Below are positions 8,463 to 16,475 of a DNA stretch of 64,000 bases, piece by piece (position 1 is the first letter of the stretch; each line of letters begins with the position of its first letter). The notes under the pieces are model-generated. The model made no database searches, had not been told where the DNA came from, and worked only from the letters and a program-made list of their open reading frames with translations. Position numbers and translations under genes: made by a program. Source of the DNA: Devosia ginsengisoli (GTDB lineage Bacteria > Pseudomonadota > Alphaproteobacteria > Rhizobiales > Devosiaceae); assembly GCF_007859655.1 (NCBI RefSeq), contig NZ_CP042304.1, positions 4,094,501-4,158,500 of the forward strand, read 5' to 3'.

Positions 8463-8510
8463 ATGACTGCGACCGCGCATGCTGGTGCGATGCGAGCGGC
8501 GTGCCCATGA
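8463..8510 (+). CDS. Short leader ORF, 15 codons, translationally coupled to the siderophore ATPase gene
   Basis: ATG at 8463 follows a perfect ribosome site GGAGGGG at 8454-8460, the best in this region. It opens a frame encoding MTATAHAGAMRAACP and ends with TGA at 8508-8510, which overlaps the ATPase start in an ATGA junction. The ATPase gene has no good Shine-Dalgarno of its own, so translating this leader is probably how ribosomes reach it. There is no run of a single regulatory amino acid of the kind seen in attenuator peptides, apart from alanine richness (six of 15). It could be a coupling device or a remnant N-terminus. No homologue is claimed. Confidence 0.4.
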   Translation: MTATAHAGAMRAACP

Positions 8511-9316
8511 GCCGCCTTGAGACAATCGCCGTCGACGCCGGCTATGCGGGCGTCAATATTCTGGACGGTATTGATCTGGCAGTGCCGGACGGGCAGGTGA
8601 CCATCCTCATCGGGCCTAATGGTTGCGGCAAGTCGACCCTGCTCAAGTCGCTGGCCCGCATCCTCAAGCCCGGCGCTGGTCATGTGCTGCTCGATGGCAA
8701 GGACATTCATTCGCTCAATACCAGGTCGGTCGCGGCGAGGCTGGGCCTGCTGCCGCAGGGTCCGATAGCGCCCGAGGGCCTGTCGGTACGCGAACTGGTG
8801 GCGCAGGGACGTTTTCCGCATCAGTCGCTGCTTAGCCAGTGGACGCGCGCCGATGAGGACGCCGTCAACGGCGCCATGGCGATTGCCGGTATTACCGACT
8901 TTGCTGATCGGCCGGTCGATACGCTGTCCGGTGGGCAGCGGCAGCGCTGCTGGGTGGCCATGGTGCTGGCGCAGGAAACCGAACTCATCCTGCTCGACGA
9001 ACCTACCACCTTCCTCGACCTCAAGGTGCAGGTCGACCTGATGGACCTGCTGACGGGCCTGGCGCATGAGCGCGGCCGCACCCTGGTCATCGTGCTGCAT
9101 GAGCTGAGCCTGGCTGCCGCCTATGCGGATTACCTAGTGATGATGAAAGAGGGGCGGATTGTCTCCGCCGGCCAGCCTGACACCATTTTCACGGCCGAGC
9201 GGCTGCATGATGTGTTCGGGCTGCGCGCCAACGTGCTGCGCGATCCCGAAAGTGGCCGGCTGGTCTGCGTGCCCATCCGCGCGCGCAAGCCGCGGCCGGT
9301 GGCGGCGGCATCATGA
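8507..9316 (+). CDS. Ferric-siderophore ABC transporter ATP-binding protein, FecE/FepC type
   Basis: The roughly 269-residue ATPase couples ATP hydrolysis to uptake of a chelated metal across the inner membrane. Visible motifs are Walker [15 protein letters not shown] near residue 37, the signature [16 protein letters not shown], Walker B LILLDEPTTFLD and switch VLHELSLAAAYAD. The phrase ILKPGAGHVLLDGKDIHSL is typical of the FecE/FhuC group. The start at 8507 overlaps the leader ORF stop; a GTG at 8501 is an alternative. The stop overlaps the next permease start (ATGA). This is the first structural gene of an eight-gene operon. Confidence 0.93.
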   Translation: MSRLETIAVDAGYAGVNILDGIDLAVPDGQVTILIGPNGCGKSTLLKSLARILKPGAGHVLLDGKDIHSLNTRSVAARLGLLPQGPIAPEGLSVRELVAQGRFPHQSLLSQWTRADEDAVNGAMAIAGITDFADRPVDTLSGGQRQRCWVAMVLAQETELILLDEPTTFLDLKVQVDLMDLLTGLAHERGRTLVIVLHELSLAAAYADYLVMMKEGRIVSAGQPDTIFTAERLHDVFGLRANVLRDPESGRLVCVPIRARKPRPVAAAS

Positions 9317-10344
9317 CATCAGCCACGGCAACCGACACCGTTCTGACCGCGCGCCATCCGGTGCGCGCCTGGTCGGGTGTGCCGGTCCTGCTGGCCGTGC
9401 TGGTCGGCGCATTCCTGCTGCATATCGCGGTGGGCGCCAAGCCGCTGCCGCTGGGTACGGTGATCGAGGCGCTGACCCAATTCGACCCGAAAGTGTTCGA
9501 CCAAGTCATCATCATGAACCTGCGCCTGCCGCGTGCCGTACTGGCCGTGGTGGTCGGCGCCAGCCTGTCGCTGGCCGGGGCGCTGATGCAGGGGGTCACG
9601 CGCAATCCGCTGGCCGATCCGGGCCTGCTGGGGCTCACGGCCGGGGCATCCTTCGCCGTCGTCATGGTCACCGCCTTTACCGGCATGACCAATGCGGCGC
9701 TGGTGCCCTGGATCGCCATGGTGGGCGCGCTGGGGGCTGCCCTGGTGGTCTATTTCATCGCCCGTTTCGTGCCGGGCGGCGCTACGCCGCTCAGTCTTAC
9801 CTTGTCGGGCGCGGCGATCAGCGCCTTTCTCGGCGCGCTGATTTCGATTGCGCATCTGCTGGGCGAGGACACGTTCGAGAACCTGCGCGTCTGGCTCACC
9901 GGGGGCCTTGCCGGACGTGACATCAACCTGCTCTGGTATGTCGGGCCCTGGATCGCTATCGCTTTGGCCGCCGGGCTGGCGCTGGCGCCGCGGGTCACCG
10001 TGCTCGCCATGGGCGACGAGGTGGCGCAGGGGCTGGGCGTGCGCACCGGGCGGCTCAAGGTACAACTGCTGGCCGTGGTGGTCGTGCTCACGGCCTGTTC
10101 GGTGGCTCTCGCCGGCCCGCTGGGCTTTATCGGCCTCGTCATCCCCCATATCGTGCGGCTCTATGTGGGCTCGGATTATCGCTGGATCGTGCCCTATGCG
10201 GCCCTGACCGGCGCGGTCTATCTGCTGGGCGTCGATATCATCGCCCGCATCGCCATCCCGCCGCGCGAGATCTCCACCGGCATCATCACCGCCATGGTCG
10301 GCGCGCCGCTCTTCGTCCATCTCGTCCGGCAGAGGACGCGCTGA
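9313..10344 (+). CDS. Ferric-siderophore ABC permease, FecCD family (first of pair)
   Basis: This 343-residue integral membrane protein of the FecCD/BtuC family has about nine to ten hydrophobic segments. Family landmarks are LRLPRAVLAVVVGASLSLAGALMQGVTRNPLADPGLLG near residue 70 and GPLGFIGLVIPHIVRL near 265, the latter forming the ATPase-coupling region. Together with the following paralogue it should form the heterodimeric channel. The start overlaps the ATPase stop (ATGA) and its own stop overlaps the next start (TGATG), so the two are tightly coupled. Confidence 0.95.
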   Translation: MTSATATDTVLTARHPVRAWSGVPVLLAVLVGAFLLHIAVGAKPLPLGTVIEALTQFDPKVFDQVIIMNLRLPRAVLAVVVGASLSLAGALMQGVTRNPLADPGLLGLTAGASFAVVMVTAFTGMTNAALVPWIAMVGALGAALVVYFIARFVPGGATPLSLTLSGAAISAFLGALISIAHLLGEDTFENLRVWLTGGLAGRDINLLWYVGPWIAIALAAGLALAPRVTVLAMGDEVAQGLGVRTGRLKVQLLAVVVVLTACSVALAGPLGFIGLVIPHIVRLYVGSDYRWIVPYAALTGAVYLLGVDIIARIAIPPREISTGIITAMVGAPLFVHLVRQRTR

Positions 10345-11408
10345 TGACGGCTGTGACCCATCCCCGCCAGATCGTGCTGCGCAGTCCGCGCGAACGCCTT
10401 GCCCTCAAGCTGCCGCTGCGCGCCGTCCTGGTGCTCTGCCTGCTGCTGCTCGCTCTATTCCTCACGATAGCGGTGAGCCTCGCCACCGGCAGCTATGGCG
10501 TGGCTCTGGGCGACGTGCTCGATACTCTGCGCGGCATCACCATCAGTCGTGCCATCGACAATGTGGTCTGGGAATTCCGCTTCGCGCGCACGCTGGCTGC
10601 GGCTTTGGTCGGCGCCATGATGGCGCTATCGGGCGCGGCGCTGCAGAATGCCACGCGCAATGGCCTGGCCGATCCGTCGCTGGTCGGTGTGAGCCAGGGC
10701 GCGGCTTTGGCCGTGGTGACGCTCACTGTGGTTTTTCCCGATATATCGAGCAGCTGGCGCCCCTGGGCAGCCTTTGCCGGGGCCATTCTGGTGGCGTTAG
10801 CCGTGCAGGGCCTGGCCCGCACGCGTCAGGGCGGCAGCACGATCCGCTTCATCCTCATGGGCATCGGGCTTTCGGCCTTCATCTCCTCCATCACCTCGGC
10901 CATGATGACCTATGGCGAGATCGACCGCGCCATGGCGGCTCTGGCCTGGCTGGCCGGCTCGATCAACGCCGCCAGTTGGGGCGATGTGTGGACTCTGCTG
11001 GCCTGGTGCGCAGTGCTGCTGCCGGCTTTGCTCGCCATCAGCCGCACCATGAGCGCACTGCGCTTCGGCGAAGCGGCAGCCATCGGCCTCGGCGCGCCGG
11101 TAAAGCTGGTACGCAACCTGCAACTGGCCGTCGCCGTGGCGCTGGCCGCAATCGCCACTTCGGTGGTCGGGCCGCTCGGCTTTGTCGGCCTCATCGCGCC
11201 TCATGCCGCCCAGCGCCTGGCCCCGGCAGGCATGGCCATGCACCTCATCCTCACAGCCGCTATCGGCGCGCTGCTGGTCTCGCTGGCCGATCTCATCGGC
11301 CGCGCCGCCTTCGCGCCGATCCAGATTCCCGCCGGCCTGCTGACTGCGCTGATCGGCGTCCCCCTCTTCGTCGCCCTGCTGCTGCGCAGTCGCGCAACAA
11401 CCCACTGA
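10344..11408 (+). CDS. Ferric-siderophore ABC permease, FecCD family (second of pair)
   Basis: The 354-residue FecCD-family permease is paralogous to its upstream neighbour. It contains FRFARTLAAALVGAMMALSGAALQNATRNGLADPSLVG near residue 75 and GPLGFVGLIAPHAAQRL near 275, with about ten membrane segments. The first 35 residues (basic, with RSPRERLALKLPLR) are predicted cytoplasmic. The FecC/FecD-type arrangement of two different permease chains is standard for ferric dicitrate, enterobactin and hydroxamate systems. A 22-base gap separates it from the first of four binding-protein genes. Confidence 0.95.
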   Translation: MTAVTHPRQIVLRSPRERLALKLPLRAVLVLCLLLLALFLTIAVSLATGSYGVALGDVLDTLRGITISRAIDNVVWEFRFARTLAAALVGAMMALSGAALQNATRNGLADPSLVGVSQGAALAVVTLTVVFPDISSSWRPWAAFAGAILVALAVQGLARTRQGGSTIRFILMGIGLSAFISSITSAMMTYGEIDRAMAALAWLAGSINAASWGDVWTLLAWCAVLLPALLAISRTMSALRFGEAAAIGLGAPVKLVRNLQLAVAVALAAIATSVVGPLGFVGLIAPHAAQRLAPAGMAMHLILTAAIGALLVSLADLIGRAAFAPIQIPAGLLTALIGVPLFVALLLRSRATTH

Positions 11409-11430
11409 CCCCACGCCCCGGACATTCAAA

Positions 11431-12402
11431 ATGATCCTTCGTTTCTCCCTGGCTGCCCTGACCCTGGCCGTGTCCACGCTTGCGGGCATGGCGCAGGAAT
11501 TTCCCCTCCGCATCGAGCACAAATTCGGCACCAGCATTATCGAGGCCAAGCCGACGCGCGTCGTGAGCATCGACTATGGCGGGATCGACAATCTGCTGGC
11601 GGTGGGCATCGAGCCGCTTGCGGTGATGCAATGGCGTCCGCAGGATGGCTTTGCCTTCACCGCCGGCCCTTGGGCCCAGGACCTGCTGACCACCGAACCG
11701 GTCGTCTTCGAGGGCGATCTCGATTTCGAGGCGATTGCCGCGCTCGACCCCGAAGTCATCATCGCCGTCTATTCCGGCATTACCGATGCCGACTATGCCA
11801 AGCTCAGCCTGATCGCGCCGGTCGTCGCCGTGCCGCCGGGCATTGGCGATTATGCGCTGCCCTGGGATACACGCGCCTTACTGGCCGCGCGGGCGGTGGG
11901 CGAGGAGGCCGAGGCCATTGCGCGCATCGATGCCATCCGGGCCCGGATCGACGAGATCCGCGCCGAGCATCCGCAATGGGCCGACCTGACGGCCGTTGTC
12001 GGCGGCATCACCGAGGGTACGCCCTGGGCCTATACGCGTTACGACGTGCGCGGCCAGTTCCTCGAAGGCTTCGGCTTCCAACTGCCCGAGGCCCTCAACG
12101 CCATTTCGAGCGAGGACGAATTCTACCTCGAGGGCTCGCCCGAAGACATCGCCATGATCGATGCCGATGTCACCATCTGGTACGGCAGCGATGAAGTGAC
12201 CTCCATCCCGCAGTCGCCGATCCATCCCTTCCTGCGCGCTTCCACCACGGGTGGGGAAATCTACCTGCCGGACGCAGTCGTCGCGGCCTTTGCCCGCGTG
12301 TCGCTGCTGTCGCTGCCCATCGCTATCGAATCCATCCTGCCCATGCTCGAGGTCGCCGCCGATGGCGACCCGGCAACCGAAGTGCCCGGCGACCTGCTTT
12401 AG
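11431..12402 (+). CDS. Siderophore-type periplasmic binding protein 1 (FecB/FepB-like, divergent)
   Basis: The 323-residue protein has a Sec signal peptide (MILRFSLAALTLAVSTLAGMAQ) and one periplasmic-binding domain of the iron-siderophore class. Landmarks are TRVVSIDYGGIDNLLAVGI, where most relatives read RVV-L---EALLALG, and LDFEAIAALDPEVIIAVYSG. It keeps the two-lobed helical-backbone layout. It is the most divergent of the four binding proteins here: it lacks the QETRSFTDD opening and the VGSHGR motif shared by the others. It directly follows the permease genes, so it may be the original partner of the transporter. Confidence 0.9.
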   Translation: MILRFSLAALTLAVSTLAGMAQEFPLRIEHKFGTSIIEAKPTRVVSIDYGGIDNLLAVGIEPLAVMQWRPQDGFAFTAGPWAQDLLTTEPVVFEGDLDFEAIAALDPEVIIAVYSGITDADYAKLSLIAPVVAVPPGIGDYALPWDTRALLAARAVGEEAEAIARIDAIRARIDEIRAEHPQWADLTAVVGGITEGTPWAYTRYDVRGQFLEGFGFQLPEALNAISSEDEFYLEGSPEDIAMIDADVTIWYGSDEVTSIPQSPIHPFLRASTTGGEIYLPDAVVAAFARVSLLSLPIAIESILPMLEVAADGDPATEVPGDLL

Positions 12403-12422
12403 CCATTTCCTGGAGACCTCAG

Positions 12423-13400
12423 ATGATTCTTCGCGCAACCCTCGCCGTCCTGGCCCTCGCCATCGGGCTCGCCAGTCCGGCTTTCGCCCAGGAAACCCGC
12501 TCCTTCACCGCGGCCAACGGCACATTCGACATTCCCGTCGCGCCGCAGCGCATCGTGGCGCTCAACGACCAGATCGTCGCCCTGCCGCTCTATGAGCTGG
12601 GTGCGCCGCTGGTCGGCAGCGCCGGCCGCACCGATGCCGATGGCAATCACTTTCTGCGCGGCGGTATGGATACGCTGGGCATCGACTATGCCAATACCGA
12701 CATTGCCTATGTCGGCGGCTTCAACGGGCTCGACCTCGAAGCCATCGCGGCCCTGTCGCCCGATCTGATCATCGGCGGACCCTATACCGATCCTGATGTG
12801 GCCGAGCAGTTGCAAAAGGTGGCGCCGACGCTGCTGATCGACAATGGCGCACTCGGCCTGGTCGACACGCTCAAGACCCTGGCCGATGTCAGCGGCAAGT
12901 CCGGCAGTTTCGACGCGCGCTACCAGCGCTATCTCGACAATGTCGAACGCGCCAAATCCTATATCGGCGACACGTCTGTCATCTCGATCACCATGACTTT
13001 CATGTTCCCGGCTGGCGAGGAATTGTGGGTTTATCGCGCTGGCCTGGGGGCCATCGCGCAAGTGCTCGACGATGTCGGCTTCGCCCAGCCTGCCGTCGTG
13101 GCCGCCCTCGCCGAAACCCAGGCCTCCTGGAGCGCCGAGCTGATCCAGGACCTCGATGCCGACTTCGTCTTCGGCTTCTACCGCCAGCAGCCCGACGCCA
13201 CGCCCGAAACGATCTTCGCGGCCTATGAGAAATTCGCCCCCGGCTGGTGCCAGGCATTGACCGCCTGCCAGAACGGCCAGTTCGTGCTGCTGCCTGGCCC
13301 GACCTTCGGCTCGACCATGGCCGGCCTCGACCTCGCTCTGGAGCTGGTGGAAAACACCGTCGCCGGCCGCCCCTTCACGCCTTTTGTCGAAGCACCGTAA
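12423..13400 (+). CDS. Siderophore-type periplasmic binding protein 2 (FecB/FepB-like)
   Basis: The 325-residue protein has a signal peptide ending AFAQE and a mature start QETRSFTAANGTFDIP. APQRIVALNDQIVALPLYELG and GLDLEAIAALSPDLIIGG follow, the usual signatures of the ferric-siderophore binding class. A cysteine pair near the C-terminus (GWCQALTACQNGQF) recurs at the same place in binding proteins 3 and 4 and probably forms a disulfide. The ribosome site GGAG lies at 12411-12414. The stop codon overlaps the next gene (TAATG). It belongs to the same paralogous subgroup as the genes at 14333 and 15322. Confidence 0.92.
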   Translation: MILRATLAVLALAIGLASPAFAQETRSFTAANGTFDIPVAPQRIVALNDQIVALPLYELGAPLVGSAGRTDADGNHFLRGGMDTLGIDYANTDIAYVGGFNGLDLEAIAALSPDLIIGGPYTDPDVAEQLQKVAPTLLIDNGALGLVDTLKTLADVSGKSGSFDARYQRYLDNVERAKSYIGDTSVISITMTFMFPAGEELWVYRAGLGAIAQVLDDVGFAQPAVVAALAETQASWSAELIQDLDADFVFGFYRQQPDATPETIFAAYEKFAPGWCQALTACQNGQFVLLPGPTFGSTMAGLDLALELVENTVAGRPFTPFVEAP

Positions 13401-14317
13401 TGGGCAAGCACGTCTTCTGCACCGATCTCTGCAGCGAACGGGGCGAGCCGCTGGCCGGTACCGGGGATGCGCCGCAGCGCATCCTCATGCTGGCCTGGCC
13501 GCGCGGCAAGTGGCGCACCCCGCGCTGGGAATCTGTGGATATGAGCCCTGATCTCACCGAGGCGCTGCACGAGGCCGCTCATGCCAAGCTGCATGTGGCT
13601 CTGGTGGATAAGGTCGAAGCCGAAGGCAGCCTGCCCACGCTGCATGCGCTGCCTGAAAACGTCTATGCCGACTTTGCCGACGAGGCCGAACTGATCGCCG
13701 CCATCAACGACTATGTCGCGGGCACGGTCTTCGTTGGCCAGGTCGATGCACGCCAGACCATCCTCTGCTGCACCGACAGCCGCCGCGACGCCTGCTGCGC
13801 CCGGCACGGCTTTTCCACCTACAAGGCGCTGGTGGCCGAGGCCGATCCAGCCCGCTTCAATATCGTCCAGGCCACCCATATCGGCGGCTGCCGCTTCGCC
13901 GCCTCGCTGGTCGTCATGCCGCAGCGTCAACGCTATGGCCGCATGACGGCGGCGCAGGCGCCCGCTTTCCTCGCCGCGCTCGGCCGGGAGGAAGTTTACC
14001 TGCCGGCCTATAAGGGCCGCACTGACCAGCCCGAGCCGCTGCAGGTCGCCGAACTGGCGGCCATGGGTTGGGCGGAGGCCCATGGCCATCGCGCTGCCGA
14101 TGTCGTGCTTGAGCCTGCCGCGCTGCCCGAGGATGCGCCCGAAGGCACCGCGCTCGTGCTGACAGCTGCCGTGGGCACCGAACGCCTGGCCATCTGCCTG
14201 CATGCCCAGACCTTCATGGTGCAGGGCAATTGCGGCGTTGTCGCCCAGGGCGGCGGCGAGGACGAGCTGCGCTGGTGCCTCGACGCCGTGCACCCCCATT
14301 CGCACCATCCCACCTGA
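13400..14317 (+). CDS. Sucrase/ferredoxin-like [2Fe-2S] protein (Apd1-type thioredoxin-fold), HxGGC variant
   Basis: The 305-residue protein has no signal peptide and is predicted cytoplasmic. The region ILCCTDSRRDACCARHG gives C123-x8-C132 (or C124-x8-C133). ATHIGGCRFAAS at 158-169 follows, then the family phrase VVMP----RYGRM. In the sucrase/ferredoxin-like family, yeast Apd1 binds a [2Fe-2S] cluster through a Cx8C pair and the two histidines of HxGGH. Here the second histidine is Cys164, so ligation may differ. An N-terminal C7-x3-C11 adds two more cysteines. Sitting between siderophore binding-protein genes, it is best read as an electron carrier or ferric-siderophore reductase; that role is inferred. 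The start was chosen as the TAATG overlap with the upstream gene. Confidence 0.85.
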   Translation: MGKHVFCTDLCSERGEPLAGTGDAPQRILMLAWPRGKWRTPRWESVDMSPDLTEALHEAAHAKLHVALVDKVEAEGSLPTLHALPENVYADFADEAELIAAINDYVAGTVFVGQVDARQTILCCTDSRRDACCARHGFSTYKALVAEADPARFNIVQATHIGGCRFAASLVVMPQRQRYGRMTAAQAPAFLAALGREEVYLPAYKGRTDQPEPLQVAELAAMGWAEAHGHRAADVVLEPAALPEDAPEGTALVLTAAVGTERLAICLHAQTFMVQGNCGVVAQGGGEDELRWCLDAVHPHSHHPT

Positions 14318-14332
14318 CCCGGAGACTGAGCC

Positions 14333-15289
14333 ATGCTCACCCCGATCCGCCGAACCTTCATGGGCATCGTCGTCGCCCTGCTCGCCACACCCGGCTTCGC
14401 CCAGGAAACCCGCAGCTTCACCGACGATGCGGGGAGGGTGGTTGAAATCCCGGCTCATCCCCAGCGCATCGTGTCCCTGCAGGACCTGTTCTTCACCATT
14501 CCGCTGATCGAGCTGGGCGCCCCGCCGGTCGGTAGTCACGGCCGGGTGGAAGAGGACGGCACGCCCTATCTGCGCTCGTCCAAGATGCTGACCGGTTTCG
14601 ACTACGACAATACCGGCATGGCCTTCCTCGGCACCGGTACGGAAATCGACCCGGAAAAGGTGGCGGCCGCCGAACCGGACCTCATCATCCTCTCCAACAA
14701 CCAGAAGCCCGAGCAATACGAGCAGATCGCGCCCACCATCCTCATCGATTTCGTCACCCGCGACAAATACGACATCTATCAACTGCTGGCCGAATTGACG
14801 GGCACCGAGGAAACCCTGGCGCGGCTCGACGGGCGCTATGCAAAGCAGATCGAACAGATCAAGCGCCTGGTCGATACCCAGAACGTGTCGGTCAACGTTT
14901 TTGCCGCGCTCGAAGGCCAGATCCGCGTCTACAGGCACTTTGCTTCGCTGGGCCGCGTGCTGCGCGATGCCGGCTACGCCATGCCCGAAGCGGTCCGGGA
15001 CATTCCCGACGGCGAGAATGCCAGCTTCAGCGCCGAAATGCTGCCGGAAATGGATGCCGACGTGATCTTCCTCACCTATCTGGCCGAGCGCGGCGAAACC
15101 GCCCAGGACGCCTATGCGCAGATGGAGGCCCTCGTTCCCGGTTTCTGCGACTACCTCACCGCCTGCAAGGCAGGAAACCTCGTCGCCATCCCGCGCGATG
15201 AGACCACTTCGACCTCATACAACGCGCTCAGCATGATGGCCTTTACCGTGTTGACCGCCACCTCGCCGCGCCCCGAGGCCGCCCAGTGA
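14333..15289 (+). CDS. Siderophore-type periplasmic binding protein 3 (FecB/FepB-like)
   Basis: The 318-residue protein has a signal peptide ending GFAQE and the mature start QETRSFTDDAGRVVEIP. HPQRIVSLQDLFFTIPLIELG, PPVGSHGRVEEDGTPYLRS and TGFDYDNTGMAFLG follow, and the next gene matches all three segments closely. The C-terminal cysteine pair (GFCDYLTACKAGN) is conserved with proteins 2 and 4. Ribosome site GGAG is present ten bases upstream. It is a clear tandem paralogue of the gene at 15322. Differences in the loop regions would allow different chelates to feed one permease. Confidence 0.92.
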   Translation: MLTPIRRTFMGIVVALLATPGFAQETRSFTDDAGRVVEIPAHPQRIVSLQDLFFTIPLIELGAPPVGSHGRVEEDGTPYLRSSKMLTGFDYDNTGMAFLGTGTEIDPEKVAAAEPDLIILSNNQKPEQYEQIAPTILIDFVTRDKYDIYQLLAELTGTEETLARLDGRYAKQIEQIKRLVDTQNVSVNVFAALEGQIRVYRHFASLGRVLRDAGYAMPEAVRDIPDGENASFSAEMLPEMDADVIFLTYLAERGETAQDAYAQMEALVPGFCDYLTACKAGNLVAIPRDETTSTSYNALSMMAFTVLTATSPRPEAAQ

Positions 15290-15321
15290 CGGCGTCCGCT
15301 TCCACCAAGGAGAACAATTCC

Positions 15322-16284
15322 ATGCGCAAGCTCACCCTGATGCTGGCCAGCCTGATGCTGCTGGCCGGCCTCTCGCCCACCTTCGCCCAGGACACCCGCA
15401 GTTTTACCGACGATACCGGCCGCGTGGTCGATATTCCTGTTGAGCCGCTGCGTATCGTGTCGCTGCAGGACCTGGCCATCACCATTCCGCTGCTGGAACT
15501 GGGCGTAACGCCGGTGGGCAGCCATGGCCGCACCACGGCCGAGGGCGTGCCCTTCATCCGTTCCAGCGACGTGCTGACCGGCATCGACTTCGACAATTCC
15601 GACATCAAGTTCGTCGGCAACCTGCCGGCCGATGTCGAGGCGGTGGCGGCGCTCGAACCGGACCTGATCCTCATGACGCCCTGGCAGACGGCCGATGTGA
15701 ACCAGCTCGCCGCCATCGCGCCGACACTGGTGCTCGACGACACCAAGCGCGGCGATTTCGGCATGCATGACGTGCTGGCCGACATTACGGGTACACAGGA
15801 TCGCCTAGCCACTCTCAAGACGCGCTATGAAGGCCAGATCGCCCAGATCAAGCGGCTGATCGATACCAGCTCGATCACCGTCAATGTCATCCAGGGCGTC
15901 AATGGGCAGCTCTTCGTCTGGCACACCTATGGTGCGCTCGGCAAAGTGCTGCGCGATGCCGGCTTCAAGTTCCCTGCGGTGGTCGATGCCATTCCCGAAG
16001 GGGGCGACGAGGTCTTCGGTGCCGAGGCCTTGCCCGAGCTGGACGCCGACCTGATCTTTGCCACCTACCGCACCGATACGCTGGAAACGCCCGATGATGC
16101 CGTGACCTATCTCGAACAGGTCCTGCCCGATTTCTGCAACTTCCTGCATGCCTGCCGCGAGAACCAGCTCATCATCGTGCCGCGCGAGGAAGCCTCGGCC
16201 TCGTCCTATTATGGCTTGGGCGCGGTGAGCTACATGATCATCTCGCAAATCTCCGGCCGCCATTTCACGCCCATGGCGGACTGA
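15322..16284 (+). CDS. Siderophore-type periplasmic binding protein 4 (FecB/FepB-like)
   Basis: The 320-residue protein begins MRKLTLMLASLMLLAGLSP and is cleaved near TFAQD. It then shows DTRSFTDDTGRVVDIP, PLRIVSLQDLAITIPLLELG, TPVGSHGRTTAEGVPFIRS and the cysteine pair in NFLHACREN. The ATG at 15322 is chosen because AAGGAG at 15307-15312 is correctly spaced and the signal peptide then begins at once. A GTG at 15286 overlapping the previous stop would add 12 polar residues in front. It is the last gene of the operon, followed eight bases later by a terminator hairpin. Confidence 0.92.
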   Translation: MRKLTLMLASLMLLAGLSPTFAQDTRSFTDDTGRVVDIPVEPLRIVSLQDLAITIPLLELGVTPVGSHGRTTAEGVPFIRSSDVLTGIDFDNSDIKFVGNLPADVEAVAALEPDLILMTPWQTADVNQLAAIAPTLVLDDTKRGDFGMHDVLADITGTQDRLATLKTRYEGQIAQIKRLIDTSSITVNVIQGVNGQLFVWHTYGALGKVLRDAGFKFPAVVDAIPEGGDEVFGAEALPELDADLIFATYRTDTLETPDDAVTYLEQVLPDFCNFLHACRENQLIIVPREEASASSYYGLGAVSYMIISQISGRHFTPMAD

Positions 16285-16291
16285 CAGAACG

Positions 16292-16324
16292 GGAGCCCGT
16301 CTGCGGCGGGCTCCATTCTCCTTT
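16292..16324 (+). terminator. Rho-independent-like terminator of the siderophore operon
   Basis: GGAGCCCG at 16292-16299 pairs perfectly with CGGGCTCC at 16307-16314 across a seven-base loop. The downstream bases ATTCTCCTTT are pyrimidine-rich but not a clean T run. It begins eight bases after the last stop codon of the operon. Confidence 0.6.
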
Positions 16325-16399
16325 GAAAATCGGCATCTGCCACCCCCGCACACGGGGAAACACAAAACTGCAAAGCGGGGAAACAAGGCAAAAATCTAT

Positions 16400-16420
16400 A
16401 CTCGACTAAATCACTAGAGT
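16400..16420. promoter_or_regulatory. Imperfect dyad in the promoter region of the organosulfur operon
   Basis: ACTCGACT (16400-16407) and ACTAGAGT (16413-16420) match as an inverted repeat at six of eight positions around AAATC. The surrounding 16330-16430 is A/T-richer than average and holds the presumed promoter. A LysR-type sulfur regulator (Cbl/CysB class) would be expected to act here, but no regulator gene is adjacent. Low confidence. Confidence 0.25.
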
Positions 16421-16475
16421 TAGCGCCAAATGATGGTGCGCTTCCAGGGAGCGCGGCTAACAGCGAGAGGTCGAG

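Noticed and set aside
13223..14938. A 571-codon antisense open frame under the siderophore genes
   Set aside because: It runs antisense through three well-supported genes, has no ribosome site or domain, and shows the His/Gly/Arg-rich composition of a mirror frame.
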